Source of the DNA: an uncultured Acidimicrobiaceae bacterium
GTDB taxonomy: Bacteria; Actinomycetota; Acidimicrobiia; Acidimicrobiales; RAAP-2
NCBI GenBank assembly: GCA_937975915.1
Contig: CALJTY010000042.1
Span: forward strand, 235,486 to 299,485
Direction of reading: 5' to 3'
Length of the DNA stretch: 64,000 nucleotides
Numbering within the stretch: the stretch's first letter is position 1; the number at the start of each line of letters is the position of its first letter. Below, one piece after another: positions 9,061 to 21,400 of the stretch. The notes below the pieces were generated by a model. The model was not told the origin of the DNA and searched no databases. It worked only from the letters and a program-made list of their open reading frames with translations. The position numbers and the translations under genes are program-made.

Positions 9061-9954
9061 ATGTCTGAGACCGTTATTCATGGATTGCCAATTGACCCTG
9101 TCGAGCAGTTTCGCTCGGCACCCCTTCCTGCGTTTGAAAAGAAGGGCGATTACACCGACATCATCTACGAAGTAGGTGAGGGGATTGCTCGCATCACGAT
9201 CAACCGCCCGGAACGACGAAATGCTTTTCGCCCACAAACGCTGTTCGAGCTAGAGCGCGCTTTCTCTGTCGCTCGTGACGACATTTCGGTAGGGGCAATC
9301 ATTTTGACTGGCGCTGGACCAGATGCCTTCTGTAGTGGTGGCGACCAGAAGATTCGTGGCGACGATGGCTACATTGGTGACGACGAAGTTGCTAAGCAAG
9401 GTGTGGGTCGCCTTAACGTTCTTGATCTTCAGATTCAAATTCGACGTCTCCCGAAGCCAGTGATTGCACAAATAGCTGGATACGCAATTGGTGGAGGGCA
9501 CATCCTTCATCTTGTCTGTGACCTTTCTATTGCCGCAGACAATGCACGCTTCGGACAAACCGGTCCCAAGGTTGGATCATTCGATGGTGGATATGGTTCG
9601 TCGCTACTTGCTCGCACCATTGGCATTAAGCGCGCTAAAGAAGTGTGGTTCCTATGTCGCCAATACGACGCACAGACCGCGTACGACTGGGGCCTCGTAA
9701 ATACTGTTGTGCCACTGGCCGATCTTGAGAAAGAAACAATTGCATGGTGTCGTCAAATCTTGACACTTTCACCAATGGCGCTTCGTATGTTGAAGGCAGG
9801 ATTCAATGCTGCTGAAGACGGACTCGCTGGAGTGCAGCAACTGGCTGGTGACGCAACGATGCTGTTCTACATGTCTGAAGAAGGACAGGAAGGCCGTAAC
9901 GCTTTTGTAGAACACCGCAAACCTGATTTCTCGAAGTTCCCCAAGCGTCCATGA
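9061..9954 (+). CDS. menB: 1,4-Dihydroxy-2-naphthoyl-CoA synthase
   Basis: A crotonase-fold enzyme of 297 aa that closes the naphthoquinone ring from o-succinylbenzoyl-CoA in menaquinone biosynthesis. The sequence shows the crotonase oxyanion-hole segments ([43 protein letters not shown]), the MenB-type [17 protein letters not shown] with the catalytic aspartate, and the MenB tail [21 protein letters not shown] 9061 is chosen on the TAGCGT box. Its stop overlaps the menA start by 4 nt (ATGA). Recognition is firm because [10 protein letters not shown] separates MenB from other enoyl-CoA hydratases. Confidence 0.96.
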   Translation: MSETVIHGLPIDPVEQFRSAPLPAFEKKGDYTDIIYEVGEGIARITINRPERRNAFRPQTLFELERAFSVARDDISVGAIILTGAGPDAFCSGGDQKIRGDDGYIGDDEVAKQGVGRLNVLDLQIQIRRLPKPVIAQIAGYAIGGGHILHLVCDLSIAADNARFGQTGPKVGSFDGGYGSSLLARTIGIKRAKEVWFLCRQYDAQTAYDWGLVNTVVPLADLEKETIAWCRQILTLSPMALRMLKAGFNAAEDGLAGVQQLAGDATMLFYMSEEGQEGRNAFVEHRKPDFSKFPKRP

Positions 9955-10823
9955 GCGAAGCTCCAGGCAGCGTAAAGCGCTGGGTACTGGCAGCTCGTCC
10001 GCGCACACTTCCGGCAGCAATAGTTCCGGTAGCAATCGGTGCAACATTGATGCGCCCACTCAGTATCGAATGGGTCAACACCGTTCTGTGCTCAGTAGTA
10101 GCACTCGCTCTACAGATTGGTGTTAATTATGCCAATGACTACTCTGACGGCATCAAGGGAACTGACGAAATACGTGTTGGCCCTTTTCGTCTTACTGCTT
10201 CAAAGCTGGTTCCAGCCAAAGCAGTACGAAACGGAGCCTTCGCTTGGTTCTTCGTTGCAGCCCTTGCTGGCCTAGAGCTAAGTGCTCGTACATCGTGGTG
10301 GTTTGTTCTCATCGGACTAACAGCAATCATTGCTGCTTGGTTCTATACCGGTGGTCCTAAGCCCTATGGCTACATGGGACTTGGTGAAGTTTTTGTGATG
10401 GTGTATTTCGGTTTCGTAGCGACTGTTGGAACTACTTACGCGCAGCACCAAAACATCCCAGCGAAGGCTTGGTGGTTTGGCCTTGCTGCGGGCGCCATGG
10501 CTTGTGCACTTCTTGAGGCAAACAACATGCGAGACATCACCGGCGACCAAGGATCTGGAAAGAAAACACTTGCGGCTCGACTGGGTCGTGACAAGGCCAA
10601 GTGGCTCTACGTACTTTGCGTTTCCACGGTTTTTGATGGTCTCGCACTAGGCGGTCAGTGGCTTACTGCTGTAATTGCGCTTGTTGTTTATTACTCAGCA
10701 CTAAAGCTGGCATTTTCAAGCAAGCAAGGTCGAGAACTTCTTCCAATGCTGATGATCTCAGCTCGTGCTCAACTAATCGTTGGCTTGGTGACAGTGGTTA
10801 CTTTTTTTCTTGTGAACAGTTAA
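9951..10823 (+). CDS. menA: 1,4-Dihydroxy-2-naphthoate polyprenyltransferase
   Basis: An integral membrane UbiA-family prenyltransferase (290 aa) that attaches the isoprenoid tail to dihydroxynaphthoate. It starts with [19 protein letters not shown], has the first aspartate-rich motif in [14 protein letters not shown] and the second region [22 protein letters not shown], and shows eight or nine hydrophobic spans. These blocks are typical of MenA rather than UbiA. It is translationally coupled to menB through ATGA. An imperfect AGCTT-CGC-AAGCT hairpin at its stop codon is the only terminator candidate. Confidence 0.95.
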   Translation: MSEAPGSVKRWVLAARPRTLPAAIVPVAIGATLMRPLSIEWVNTVLCSVVALALQIGVNYANDYSDGIKGTDEIRVGPFRLTASKLVPAKAVRNGAFAWFFVAALAGLELSARTSWWFVLIGLTAIIAAWFYTGGPKPYGYMGLGEVFVMVYFGFVATVGTTYAQHQNIPAKAWWFGLAAGAMACALLEANNMRDITGDQGSGKKTLAARLGRDKAKWLYVLCVSTVFDGLALGGQWLTAVIALVVYYSALKLAFSSKQGRELLPMLMISARAQLIVGLVTVVTFFLVNS

Positions 10824-10835
10824 GCTTCGCAAGCT
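10823..10835 (+). terminator. Weak hairpin at the end of menA
   Basis: AGCTT-CGC-AAGCT (5-bp stem, 3-nt loop) overlapping the menA stop, without a T-run. The remaining 90 bases up to the TetR gene hold nothing else I can support. Confidence 0.25.
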
Positions 10836-10924
10836 GTAAATTAAGCCTTAACGCGGCAATTTTGGCTGGCTAGAAGAAGAATGAAAACGTAGGTGAAGCG
10901 TAGAGAAGGGCCGCTTGGCTACTT

Positions 10925-11593
10925 CTAAATCGACAAGGAGGCATAGATCCTCTTAGTCTTCGCTTTGCTTAGACCAAGAATTTCGAAGAGCATCGCAGCG
11001 TCTTCTTCAATGGGGTTCTTTGGGATGAAATCGCCTCGAAGCAGTGCCATCAATATTCCGAGACCGGCATTTGAAAAAAGCAAGAATCGAACTTCCGGAT
11101 TGTCATCTGGAAGAAGTCCACCTTTAACGAGAGCCATGTAACTCGATTCCGCTGAACGAATAAGTGCCTCGAGAATAAGCGCAGAAGAGTTACCACCATT
11201 AACGAGTGCAGCAGCGAGATCAGGATGAGTAGTGCCAATGGTTGCCATGAGTTTGACGGGCAAAACTAATTCACACAGCGGATCACTTGTTTCTTTTCGA
11301 ATGATTTCAAATGCCCATGTCAGCCATTCATCGCAGAGAGCCCGGAGAGCTTCGGCGAACAATTCATCTTTGTGGTGAAAATGTTTATAAATTGTCGCGG
11401 GGGATACTTCAGCACGATCGGCAAAGTATTCAATAGTTACGTTTGGCCCAACTTCGACGAGACATCGCTGCGCCGCTCGAATCAAAGATGCTCGATTTCG
11501 GTCTCTGGCCCCAAGTTTCTTTACAGGAGTTTCGACTCCTCGTTCGCGAAGTGTTTTTTGGGGACTGCCGACTACCTTTTTGGCTGGAGACAT
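10925..11593 (-). CDS. TetR/AcrR-family transcriptional regulator (first of two paralogues)
   Basis: A 222-aa TetR-family regulator. The N-terminal helix-turn-helix is clear: RASLIRAAQRCLVEVG, VTIEYFADRAEVSPATIYKHFHHKDELFAEAL at about residues 34-82. The C-terminal half is the usual divergent helical ligand/dimer domain. It lies tail-to-head behind a second TetR gene (70 nt apart), with which it shares AEVSPA-IYKHF--KD-LF, so the pair probably arose by duplication. The position next to three large surface-protein genes suggests they are its targets, which is inference. ATG 11593 is supported by a TAAGAT box 6 nt upstream, so it has its own promoter. Confidence 0.92.
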   Translation of the reverse strand: MSPAKKVVGSPQKTLRERGVETPVKKLGARDRNRASLIRAAQRCLVEVGPNVTIEYFADRAEVSPATIYKHFHHKDELFAEALRALCDEWLTWAFEIIRKETSDPLCELVLPVKLMATIGTTHPDLAAALVNGGNSSALILEALIRSAESSYMALVKGGLLPDDNPEVRFLLFSNAGLGILMALLRGDFIPKNPIEEDAAMLFEILGLSKAKTKRIYASLSI

Positions 11594-11599
11594 CTCAAA

Positions 11600-11605
11600 A
11601 TCTTA
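11600..11605 (-). promoter_or_regulatory. Leaderless-type -10 box TAAGAT for the first TetR gene
   Basis: Minus-strand TAAGAT, 6 nt, ATG at 11593, showing that the downstream TetR gene does not depend only on the upstream one. Confidence 0.55.
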
Positions 11606-11663
11606 ATCCTGAAATTATCCAACTGCTGTTGATTCCAGACAAAGTTGGGCCTTTCACACAGAG

Positions 11664-12326
11664 TTACTTGATGAAAAGTGTCTGTTCCACCTCAGTGGAA
11701 ATAGGAATTCGGATGGCTTTCATCACTGTGGATCTTTTTACACCGAATATTGAAAAGAGAGTTACGATGGCTTCTTCAGCCACAGCTTCATTAGCCAAGC
11801 CAGCCCGGTAAGCGCTGAATAAGAGCGAGCTATATGCGCCTCGAAAGAGAATTACCTTGAGTGATGCTTCACTGATGGCAGTTGTTCCAGTACCACGAAA
11901 TGTCTGAACCAGGGGTTCTCTTTCGAAGATCTCATTAAGAACTCCAGGGTTGCGTGAATAAAGCCTGATGAAGACTTTGACTAATTTTGGGTAGTAAAAT
12001 TTGAGTTTCAAAAGAAGCTTGACTCTAACAATTTCCTTTTCTAAGAAATCGTCTGTCAGGTCCTCAAGAAGAGAATCTAAATTCACCTTCCAGCTGAAGT
12101 AATGGAAAATTACAGTTTGACTAAACAATGAATCTTTTGATTCAAAGTGCTTGTAAATCGATGCCGGTGAAACCTCGGCCAGGACGGCAAAATTCTCCAC
12201 ACTCAGGTCGGTCCTGCTAGTCGCCAGAATATCGAATGTCTTTCTGAAGAGCACATGTTTATTGCGTTCAATGGTTCCGACCTTTTTGGCCACTAATTCC
12301 GTATTTGCTTGGGTTTTTCCCGCCAT
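11664..12326 (-). CDS. TetR/AcrR-family transcriptional regulator (second paralogue)
   Basis: A TetR-family protein of about 220 aa, divergent from the 3078-aa surface protein. The DNA-binding region runs VLFRKTFDILATSRTDLSVENFAVLAEVSPASIYKHFESKDSLF; its recognition helix SPASIYKHF is nearly the same as that of the neighbouring TetR protein, so both may read related operators. Start: TTG 12341 or ATG 12326; a TAGACT hexamer at 12342-12347 abuts the TTG and favours the ATG, which has CGGAG just ahead. The divergent region of about 110 bp holds two GAGTG..TCTCT motifs that could be its operators. The effector is unknown. Confidence 0.9.
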   Translation of the reverse strand: MAGKTQANTELVAKKVGTIERNKHVLFRKTFDILATSRTDLSVENFAVLAEVSPASIYKHFESKDSLFSQTVIFHYFSWKVNLDSLLEDLTDDFLEKEIVRVKLLLKLKFYYPKLVKVFIRLYSRNPGVLNEIFEREPLVQTFRGTGTTAISEASLKVILFRGAYSSLLFSAYRAGLANEAVAEEAIVTLFSIFGVKRSTVMKAIRIPISTEVEQTLFIK

Positions 12327-12355
12327 TTTTCTCCGAGCCAAAGTCTATGAATTTT

Positions 12356-12368
12356 GAGTGAATTCTCT
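12356..12368. promoter_or_regulatory. Operator-like motif, copy 1
   Basis: GAGTGAATTCTCT, centred on a GAATTC palindrome, in the divergent TetR/surface-protein region. It matches copy 2 at 10 of 13 positions. TetR binding is inferred only from position. Confidence 0.4.
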
Positions 12369-12393
12369 AAAAATCAACGCCTATCTAAAAAAA

Positions 12394-12406
12394 GAGTGTA
12401 CTCTCT
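12394..12406. promoter_or_regulatory. Operator-like motif, copy 2
   Basis: GAGTGTACTCTCT, holding an AGAGT-GT-ACTCT inverted repeat, starting 38 bp after copy 1 and just upstream of an AT-rich TATAAA stretch (12412-12417) that may be the -10 of the surface-protein operon. Confidence 0.45.
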
Positions 12407-12446
12407 TTATTTATAAAAGCAGTGACGGTTAATAAATGAAAGAACT

Positions 12447-15400
12447 ATGCAACGCAACCAGCGAAATAATGACAACTTTGCCAGCAGAAGATTTTCTTTC
12501 GTGACGAACCTCGCTCGCTTCGCGGTGGCTTTTGTCATGTTCATCGTAAGTTTTGCAAGTGGCGTTGTTTTAACTAACACAGCTGGCGCAGCCGTGTCCG
12601 GTCCGGAAGCGACAGTTGCATTCCTAGATCTGGGTGGTCAAATTTCGAACTCGGTAGTTTTGCAACCTCAGGTAACAGCAAATGTATTAGTTCGAGTTGC
12701 GAATTCAGGAGCGACTGCAACAAGCTCTTCAAGTGCTCCGAGTCTTACAATTAGTGTTCCCGCTGGTGTTTCAATCCTTGGTGTTGATTCAATTAATCCT
12801 GGCCCCAGCTCTTCCAACACTGTCACTGGCACATGGACCTGCAGCGATGTGTCAGCAACATCAAAGAATTGTTTGTTGACAAATTCGTCGGGACAGCCAT
12901 TAGTTCTCGATGCACTGACGCAGACGCTTGCATCAATCAGACTTGACTCGAGTGGTTCTGGAAAAATAACGGGCGCAAAGATTGAAGCGACGGCGCAACT
13001 TGCGGGAGCGACTGCAGTAACGGCGAGCGCATCGCTTGATGTTGAAAGTCCACAAGCTGGCTTGGTCTTGAACATCATTGGACAGAGCCAAGTTCAATCG
13101 GGGCAAGCAACTCAAATTACGTATCAACTCACGAACCGGGGTCTGGTCACTGCCAGTAGTTACACCGGCTCAAAGGGTGTAGTTCCAGCGGCCACATTGT
13201 CGAACTTGCTCCCAGCCAGACGATTCACTTCTTGGACTTCAAGTTCTACAGGTTGGACATGCGTAGGTGATCAATTAGAAGCGCCAACGTGTTCAATGAC
13301 TGATGCAACACTCGCCCCTGACGCAAGTGCACCACCACTAATTATTCAGTTCACACTCGCTCAAGGTCGAGCCTTAACAACGCCTGACGCTTCACCAAGT
13401 GCTGCCATTAAGTGGCCAGTGGCAATTGCAGAAGCCGCGAATGGTGGAATTTTGACTTCGACTCAGAACATGGAGCTCTACGTTGGACCGCGTACAGTTG
13501 GAAAACTGGCGGTACAGCTCCGTGCTGTCACATCGTCAATGCTGAGTCCTGGCCAGTCGGTGAACTTCAATGTGAAGCACTTAGCGATTGATGGTTTCGC
13601 TAGGGGAATTGTTGACACGCTCACAATTCCAAGTGGACTAACAACTTCTGCCGTTGATTCTGGCGGATGGAAGTGTCCAGCTGGCTCGGGAAGGGTGAAG
13701 TGTACTTTCGCGGGCGTAGTGGCAAAGGGGGGAGACCCTTCGTACGTGATCACTTTGAACGCAGCTTCTTCGGCCCCGTCAGCAACTGGTCTTTTGAGGG
13801 TTGCTTCGTCAGGTAACGACGGTGAAGCAACTGCACAAGACGTTCAGCCAATTTTTGTAATCAATATCGGTGGCGCACGTCTGGAGTTGAAGCGAATACT
13901 GGGAAGTACGAATCCAACAAAAGTTACGGATGGCAAAGCTCTCCCGCTGAAGCCAGGAGTTCCTGCGGATGCATCGTTCGTTCTCGTCAATTCCGGTAAC
14001 AAGCCTTTGGCGACGGGTGCGGTAATAACAGTCACTGCTTCATTAAGCACTGCTGCGATTGCCTACCTAAAACTCATTGGTTCGTCAGCAGGGGTTCTCT
14101 CTGGTTTGCCTGACCTAGATCAATTCGCGCTGCTGCTTCCAGAGCGCCAAGCAGGCGGGCCGGTTTGCACACTGGACTCTGCGAATTATCAAGCGACATG
14201 CATATTGACTCTTCAAGCACCACTAGACGTCAGCCAAGACAGTCCTGTGTTTTCTTTCTTGCTCAAACTGAAATCAGCCTTCGACCAACGTTTGGTGGCT
14301 CTTTTGCCAGCTGAAATGAAAACTCTCTTGAGCGACGGAAACCTTCTCAAGTTAACTGCATCAGTCTCGAATAATCCCGACGAAATTGCACCAGTTACTA
14401 TTTCGCCACAGATTTCTTTTGTAACGCTGACAAATAGTCTTCAGCCAATTATCACAACTCCGGCTCTAAAATTGTCTGACGATCCAACAACAGTCAGTTT
14501 CAAAGTGAGTAACAATGGTGGTGCTGTTGGCCAGTCAGTTATTACATTGCCAATTCCAAGTTCACTTCGCGCAACAGCGATCAGCGGCTCTGCCTGTGTT
14601 GTGACGGGAAGTCAAACTCAGACAGTTACGTGTACAGTTCCAGCAATCGCAGAGGGATCAAAACAGAATCCAACTTTCAGTGATGCAATCACTTTCCAGC
14701 TTGCAAATGTTTCAGCAACCAACGCAGTCTCAATTACTGCTTCGATTTCGGTAGATGGCTCAACAGCCACTGCACCAGTTGCCATCCCGATTGATCCGAA
14801 TCCAGCACTCACTTTGGTAGCTCCTTCAAACGTCCAGTTGAGCGCAACGGGAAATGCAGGGGAGTTGAAGGTCAATTTCACGGCTTCTTCGAATGCTCCA
14901 GCCAACCAGCAGTACTACGCCAAGTTCTGCCTTAATGCTCAGATGACAACTTCTTGTCGAACACAAAATCTGAGTTCAGGCACGATTGTGGCTGGCCTCA
15001 ATGCAGGCACCACCTATTACGTGACAATTACGGCGCCAGCAACCGGCAACTACAAGGCAGCAACCTCCGCTCCCGTTAGCGCGCAGACGGCCTCAATAGT
15101 TACAACACCGCCAGTTGTCGCTTCTGTCCCAGCCCCTGGCCCTGTAGAGAATTTGTCCTCGAGTGCCGCGTCCGCTACTTCAGTGACTTTGACCTGGACG
15201 GCTCCAACGCAAGTTGGCGCGGGAATCAGTGGCTACATAGTTACCTGCACACCAAGTTGTGGAACAATCAGTCAACCTGGCGCCAGCGCCACATCGTTAA
15301 CCATTACCGGGCTTACCCCCGGCACGTTGTACACCTTCAAAATGGTAACTAAGGCAACTGACAACCAGGTGTCAAGTGAGGTAACTGACTTTGAAGCTCT

Positions 15401-18400
15401 CTCAGCAAATCCAGGCGCCGTGTCTGGTCTAACTCAAATTGCTCGAACAACCACTTCGGTGACTTTGGGCTGGACGGCTCCAACGCAAGTTGGAGTAGGA
15501 ATCAGTGGCTACACAGTTAGCTGCACACCTAGCTGCACGATTAGCACTCAACCTGGTGTGAGCGACACTTCCATAGTTATTACGGGACTAACTTCGGGGA
15601 CTAACTACACATTCAGTGTCATCACTCTGGCTTCAGATAACCAGAATTCGACTGCAGCTACCATTTCTGGCACCACCGGTTATCTGGCTCCAGGCGCCGT
15701 GACTGGCCTAAATCAAACTGCTCGAACAACTACTTCAGTGACTTTGGGTTGGACCGCTCCCACGCAAGTTGGAGCTGGAATCATTGGCTACAGCGTCAGT
15801 TGCACACCAAGTTGCAGCATAAGTAGTCAACCTGGCGCGAGCGCTAGTTCCATTGTTATTACCGGACTGACTTCTGGCACCAGCTACACCTTCGGTGTCA
15901 TAACTCGTGCTTCAGATGGCCAGAACTCGAGCGAAGCTACCGTTTCTGTCTCCACGCTTTTTTCGCCTCCTGGTTCTGTTACTAACCTGACGGCAACTTC
16001 CGGTAGCGGTTCTGTGACCTTAACTTGGAATGCTCCTACTGAAGTTGGGTCGGGAATAACTAGCTACACGGTCAGCTACACGTGCCCCTCAACCTTGTCA
16101 GCACCATGTTCAGCAGGGAGCAAATCAGTCAGTGGAACCACAGCCACATTCACTGGACTCAGCAACTCAAAGACGTACACGTTCACCGTGATTGCCAAGG
16201 CTTCAGATAACCAGAGTTCGAGCCCAACCAGCGCGCCCACCGCAGCTAAAACACCAAATGTCTTCTCACCGATAATGAGCGCAACTACATCTCCGCTATT
16301 GACTCCGGCCTTGTCGTCGAGTTCTTCGACTTTGACGGGTAGCGCACTTCAACCTAGGGCTGCAACTACTACGGTCCCTCCAAGTATCGGGGCAAACTTC
16401 AACAAAGTTTGTGCGGATGCGGCTGCCGCAGTGGCTGCAAGTTCAACTTCGCTGAGTGAAAGTCTCGGTGGCAACATCTCTGCATCACTCACTGGAGTCA
16501 CCGTGAGCGGTTCTTGTTCAGGAACTGTCACAGTCAGTTTCACTGGTGGATCTCTCAACCTCTACGGCGTCTACAGCGTGTCAATTGGCTCAGGAACTAT
16601 TACGTCAACTGGCATCACCATTAATTCAGCTTCACTAACCACACCAACTGGATGGTCTGGGGGAGCAATCACTCTGGCGTCAACTGCGCCTGTAACACTT
16701 CCATTCTCCGGCACAGCGTCTGCTGCATCATCTTCAGTCTCATTGCAGGGAACATTTTCAGCGTCCGGGCTCTTTGGACTTCCGCTCCCTTCAGGATGGA
16801 GCGCCACTACAAGTTTTACCTTTAGTTACACCAGCTCGGTAGTAGGTATCGCCGTTTCATCCACGGGTGGGCCAGGCGGTACAGGACTCACTATTTCTGG
16901 ATCAGCTAACACGAGCGGTGACTACAGCGTCAGCGTTACAGGAAACTTGTCACTCGGTAGTGCAACAATTACTGGTGTCTCAGCGTCATGGGCTTCGGGG
17001 TCACCATTTACTTTCTCTGGAACAGTCGCAATTGGTGGCACAACGCTGAGCGTTTCGGGAAGTTACACCAATACGTCAACCTGGACTTTTAGCGCTAACG
17101 GCTCCATCACTTTGTTTGGAACGTCAGTGGCCGCTTCAGGTTCAATTGTCAGCACCAGTGGGACGGTTTCAGGTTCCTTCACAATGACCATGGGTACTGT
17201 TTCAGTTGCTACCGGCATGTCAGTTAACTCACTCGCCATGTCGTGGAGTCCGAGTGCGGGACTGACCGGAGCGGGCTCACTGTCAATTGGTGGCACAACC
17301 CTTTCTCTCTCTGGTTCCTACACCGACGCCAACAACTGGACATTTAACGCCAATGGATCGATAACGCTTTTTGGCACAACGGTTACAGCCACTGGAACAG
17401 TCACAAAATCTTCCGGCTCAACCACAGGTTCATACACAATGACCATGAACACTGTGACGGTTGCTACTGGTATGTCAGTCAACTCACTCACCATGTCGTG
17501 GAGTCCTAGTGCGGGTCTTACTGGCACGGGCTCATTGTCAATTGGTGGCGCAACTCTCAATCTTTCAGGTTCGTACACTGACAGCAACAACTGGACGTTT
17601 AATGCAACTGGGAACATTTCGCTCTTTAACGGCACCCTAAGCGCTACGGGATCGGTTACGAAGAGCTCTGGCACCACGAGTGGAACGTACACAATGACTG
17701 CCACCGGCTTGGAAATCGCTACTGGCATGACAGTCAACTCACTTTCAATGACGTGGACTCCTGGACAGAATCAGGTAATCAACGGGACCGGCGTTTTGTC
17801 GCTTGGTGGCACAACCCTCAACCTTTCTGGTTCCTACACCAGTGCCACCAACTGGACTTTTAACGCCAATGGATCAGTGACACTCTTCGGCGCAACCGTG
17901 ACCGCATCGGGTGTAGTCACAAAATCTTCAGGCACCACAACTGGTTCCTACACAATGACCATGGGAACAGTGACGGTTGTTTCTGGCATGACAGTGAACT
18001 CACTCACCATGTCGTGGAGTCCCAGTGCGGGTCTTACTGGCGCAGGGACTTTGACCATTGCTGGCACAGCGGTCAATCTCACGGGGTCCTACACCAACTC
18101 CAACAACTGGACGTTTACCGTGAGCGGAAATGTCTCGCTCTTTGGCGCAAGCATTGCCGCCACTGGAACGGTCACAAAGAGCAACGGCACGACAACAGGT
18201 TCATACACAATGACGGTTGGAGACTTGTCGCTGGTCTCTGGTATTTCTGCAACTGGACTCGTCATGACGTGGAGTACGGGAAATGGTTTAACGGGTACCG
18301 GAACCATTAACTTCAGCGATTTCGCAGTGGCGTTCTCTGTTCAGTACACCGATTCAAGCAACTGGACATTAAACGCCACCTCCAATGGATCAGGTTCAAT

Positions 18401-21400
18401 TGCGATCATCCCAGGTGTAACAGTTAGTGGGGCATCGTTCACTGGATCAGTCACAAAAGTATCGGGTACGGTGTCGCTGAATTTGTCGGTCAGTTTCTCT
18501 TCGCTGACTTTGATCGCTAACTTGGTCTCTTTGCAAAATGCAACTTTCTCAATCTCGAATTCATGTCCGACAACGTTTACCTCTACTCTCTGTCCATCAG
18601 GCAACACGTCATATCTAAGTGCAACGGGAACATTGCAAATGAATCTCGGCACGGGACTGGGAACGCAGAATGTTGCCATGTCGGCTGTCTATGGAATTCA
18701 GTCAAAGGGCTTCGAGCTGAGTGCAGGATTTAGCGACATCACTATTGTGTCGGGACTGTTGAAAGTTACGTCACCGACAATTTCGCTGTCGTATGGCAGA
18801 AGCAAAACTGTTTCAACTGGCACAATCACCGGCATTGGTGATGGAACAAAGAATGGTTACACCCTCTCAATATCTGGAGATGTAGCTCTCAGTATGCCGG
18901 GGTTCAGTCAATCAATTTCAGTGAAGCTCACCTACGGCACGAATGCAGTCGGTGGTTACAACTTTGTTTTGAATGGAGACCTTGTTGATGTTGGAACGAT
19001 CGGAGAAACTGGAGCTGCAGTAGCTGACCTTGTGTACAGCTCGGCGGCGATGTCACTTTCTCTCAATGGACTTCAAGTTACTGTTCCAGCAAATACCTTG
19101 GTGCTTGGTGGAAAGTTTGTTCTGCCAGCTTGGCTTTCCAAGTATCTAGGCCACACTGTAGAAAGCGTTGCCCTGTACGCGACTTACACGAATCCAACCA
19201 GCTACAGCATCACCGGTGCCTTTCAGTTGAACTTGCCAATTCCAACTGGGTCCAGCAGCTTCAAGTTTTCAATCACCTCCTTTAGCGTTTCCTTGGCCCA
19301 GAGTGTTCTCGGTTACACCCAAAGTTTGAACGCCACTGGAACATTCACGGTCAGTGGATCTGCTGGAAATGCGGTCATTGACATAACTCTTGGTCTTTCA
19401 TACCAAGACTCAACTGAAACCATTACTGGATCGATTACTGCATCTGCTAGCCAGGGCTACCTCTGGAGTGACGCCTTTGGAATGCCAGGTGTCCAACTCC
19501 AGGCATTCGCAATTCAAGTGGGTATCGAACTCGCAACTTCACCAATCCCACTGCCTTCTCTTGGTCTGGCGGCAAATCTCGTCATCAATGGGACAACAGC
19601 TACGGTCCTAGGCATCACCCAGGGGACTCCGATATTTGCGCTAGTGAATATCTCGGCGACTAACCCCGCGATGGTCATCAGAATAGGTGTGCAAGGTGGA
19701 CCAACCGCAATCAACATTGCCAATGTTTTAACCGCAACCTATGCCGAGCTGTATCTAGCACCAGACGGCTGTACGGTCGGAACATATGTAATTCAACCCG
19801 GTTTCAGTTTCTATTTTGACGGCACAATCCTTGGGGTTCCGTTAACAGTCCAAGCAAAAATTACGATTAATGGAAGCAATGTCAACCTGGATGCATCGAT
19901 AGCAGTTGGCGCTTTCAACGTTACAAATTCCATCAACTTCGACGGTGCGGTTTGGACTATTGCGGTCGACAAAGATTCAGCTGCATTTGGCTTTTCTGGG
20001 AGCGGAACAATCTTTGGTGTGTCGGTGCTCTTCAGTGGCGAAACTAAATATGACCTGACCACAGGGAAAGTTTTAGCGAGTTATAAGGGTTCAGTCTCTG
20101 ACTTCAATCTTTATGGATTTTCGCTCAAAAATGTTTCCCTGACTATGGATACCGTTTTTGATCCACAGAACAAAACTGCAAGTATCTCAATTTCAGGTAC
20201 AGGCTCAATGACAATTCTTGGTGCTGAGCTGAAGATTGAACAGATGGTGTTCTCTTGGCAGAACGGTGTGTTTAAGACTCTTGCTGTACAGGTTTCAGCA
20301 AACATCGTTGTTACAAATTCCATCAGTCTGGTCGGAGACTTCTTTCTCAATGCCGACCTAGCCACACAGCAATTTAAGTTAAGTGCAACCGGAAAAATAG
20401 TTATGGGACCCTTCTCTTTGGACATCGCGGCTTGCCCGAATGGCCAGCCAGGTTTGTCGATTTCTACTTCTGGATTCAACCTTTGTGCAGCCACGATCGA
20501 TGTTGGTTTTGCTAGAGCGACAATTTCTGGAGTTATGTACTACTCCGCGCCGTCAGCAGGAACCTATATCGGTAATTCCGCGGGAAGCTCTGTCCAGGCA
20601 CAAGCTGGTGATTTCAATTTTGGTGCGAGCAATGTCACTGTGGACATCTGTGGCTTCGCCAGTGCGACCGGTTACCTCCGACTTGGAAATGTCGGTGGTA
20701 CCTTCTTTGCCCAAGTGTCAGCAGGCATAGGCCTCTCCAACACTTCTTCGGATCAACTTGTTCAAATCTCGGGCGCATTCGACTCAGCGGGTAATTTCAC
20801 TCTTACTGGCACAGGTCAAGTGAAACTTGCTGCAATCAACTTCAACTTGAATGTGACTGCATCTTCACAGGGCGGACAAGTGTCGGTGAGCGCTGGCACA
20901 AATCTCTCGATTGCGGGATCTACTTTTGCACTGACGGGAACATTCGCAAAGGTTTCTGGTGGTGTGAAGATCACAATGTCGGTCATGGCGAACCTCACTA
21001 TTTCTGGTTTCGATCTGGGACAAGCGACAGTCACGGTTTTTGTGGAACCATTGACAGAGTACGTTTCAATTAGTTCGGCGTTATCTCTTGGCGGTATTTT
21101 CAATGCCAATTTGAGTGGCAACCTCGGCGCTGTCAACGGTCAAGCACTCTTCAACTTCACCGTGTCAACTGGAATAAACATTCCTGGAGTAGCGGTATCT
21201 GGAAACTTGACCCTGACCAACTGCGGTGACTCAAGCTGCACATCGACCGGAACATTCCGAGCATCAGTATCTGGCCAATTCCTCGACTTCTATGGAGTCA
21301 GCTACTCGTTCAGCTCCGTCAACGTAAATTCAGACTGGTCTTTCACATCCACCTCCTCCGGATCTGTATCAACGTGCAGTGACTGGACTTCGTTCGGCGT

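Noticed and set aside
12436..12504. A 22-codon upstream frame overlapping the start of the 3078-aa gene in another frame
   Set aside because: It has no clear ribosome site and no conserved character; an overlapping ATG so close to the start is likely chance.
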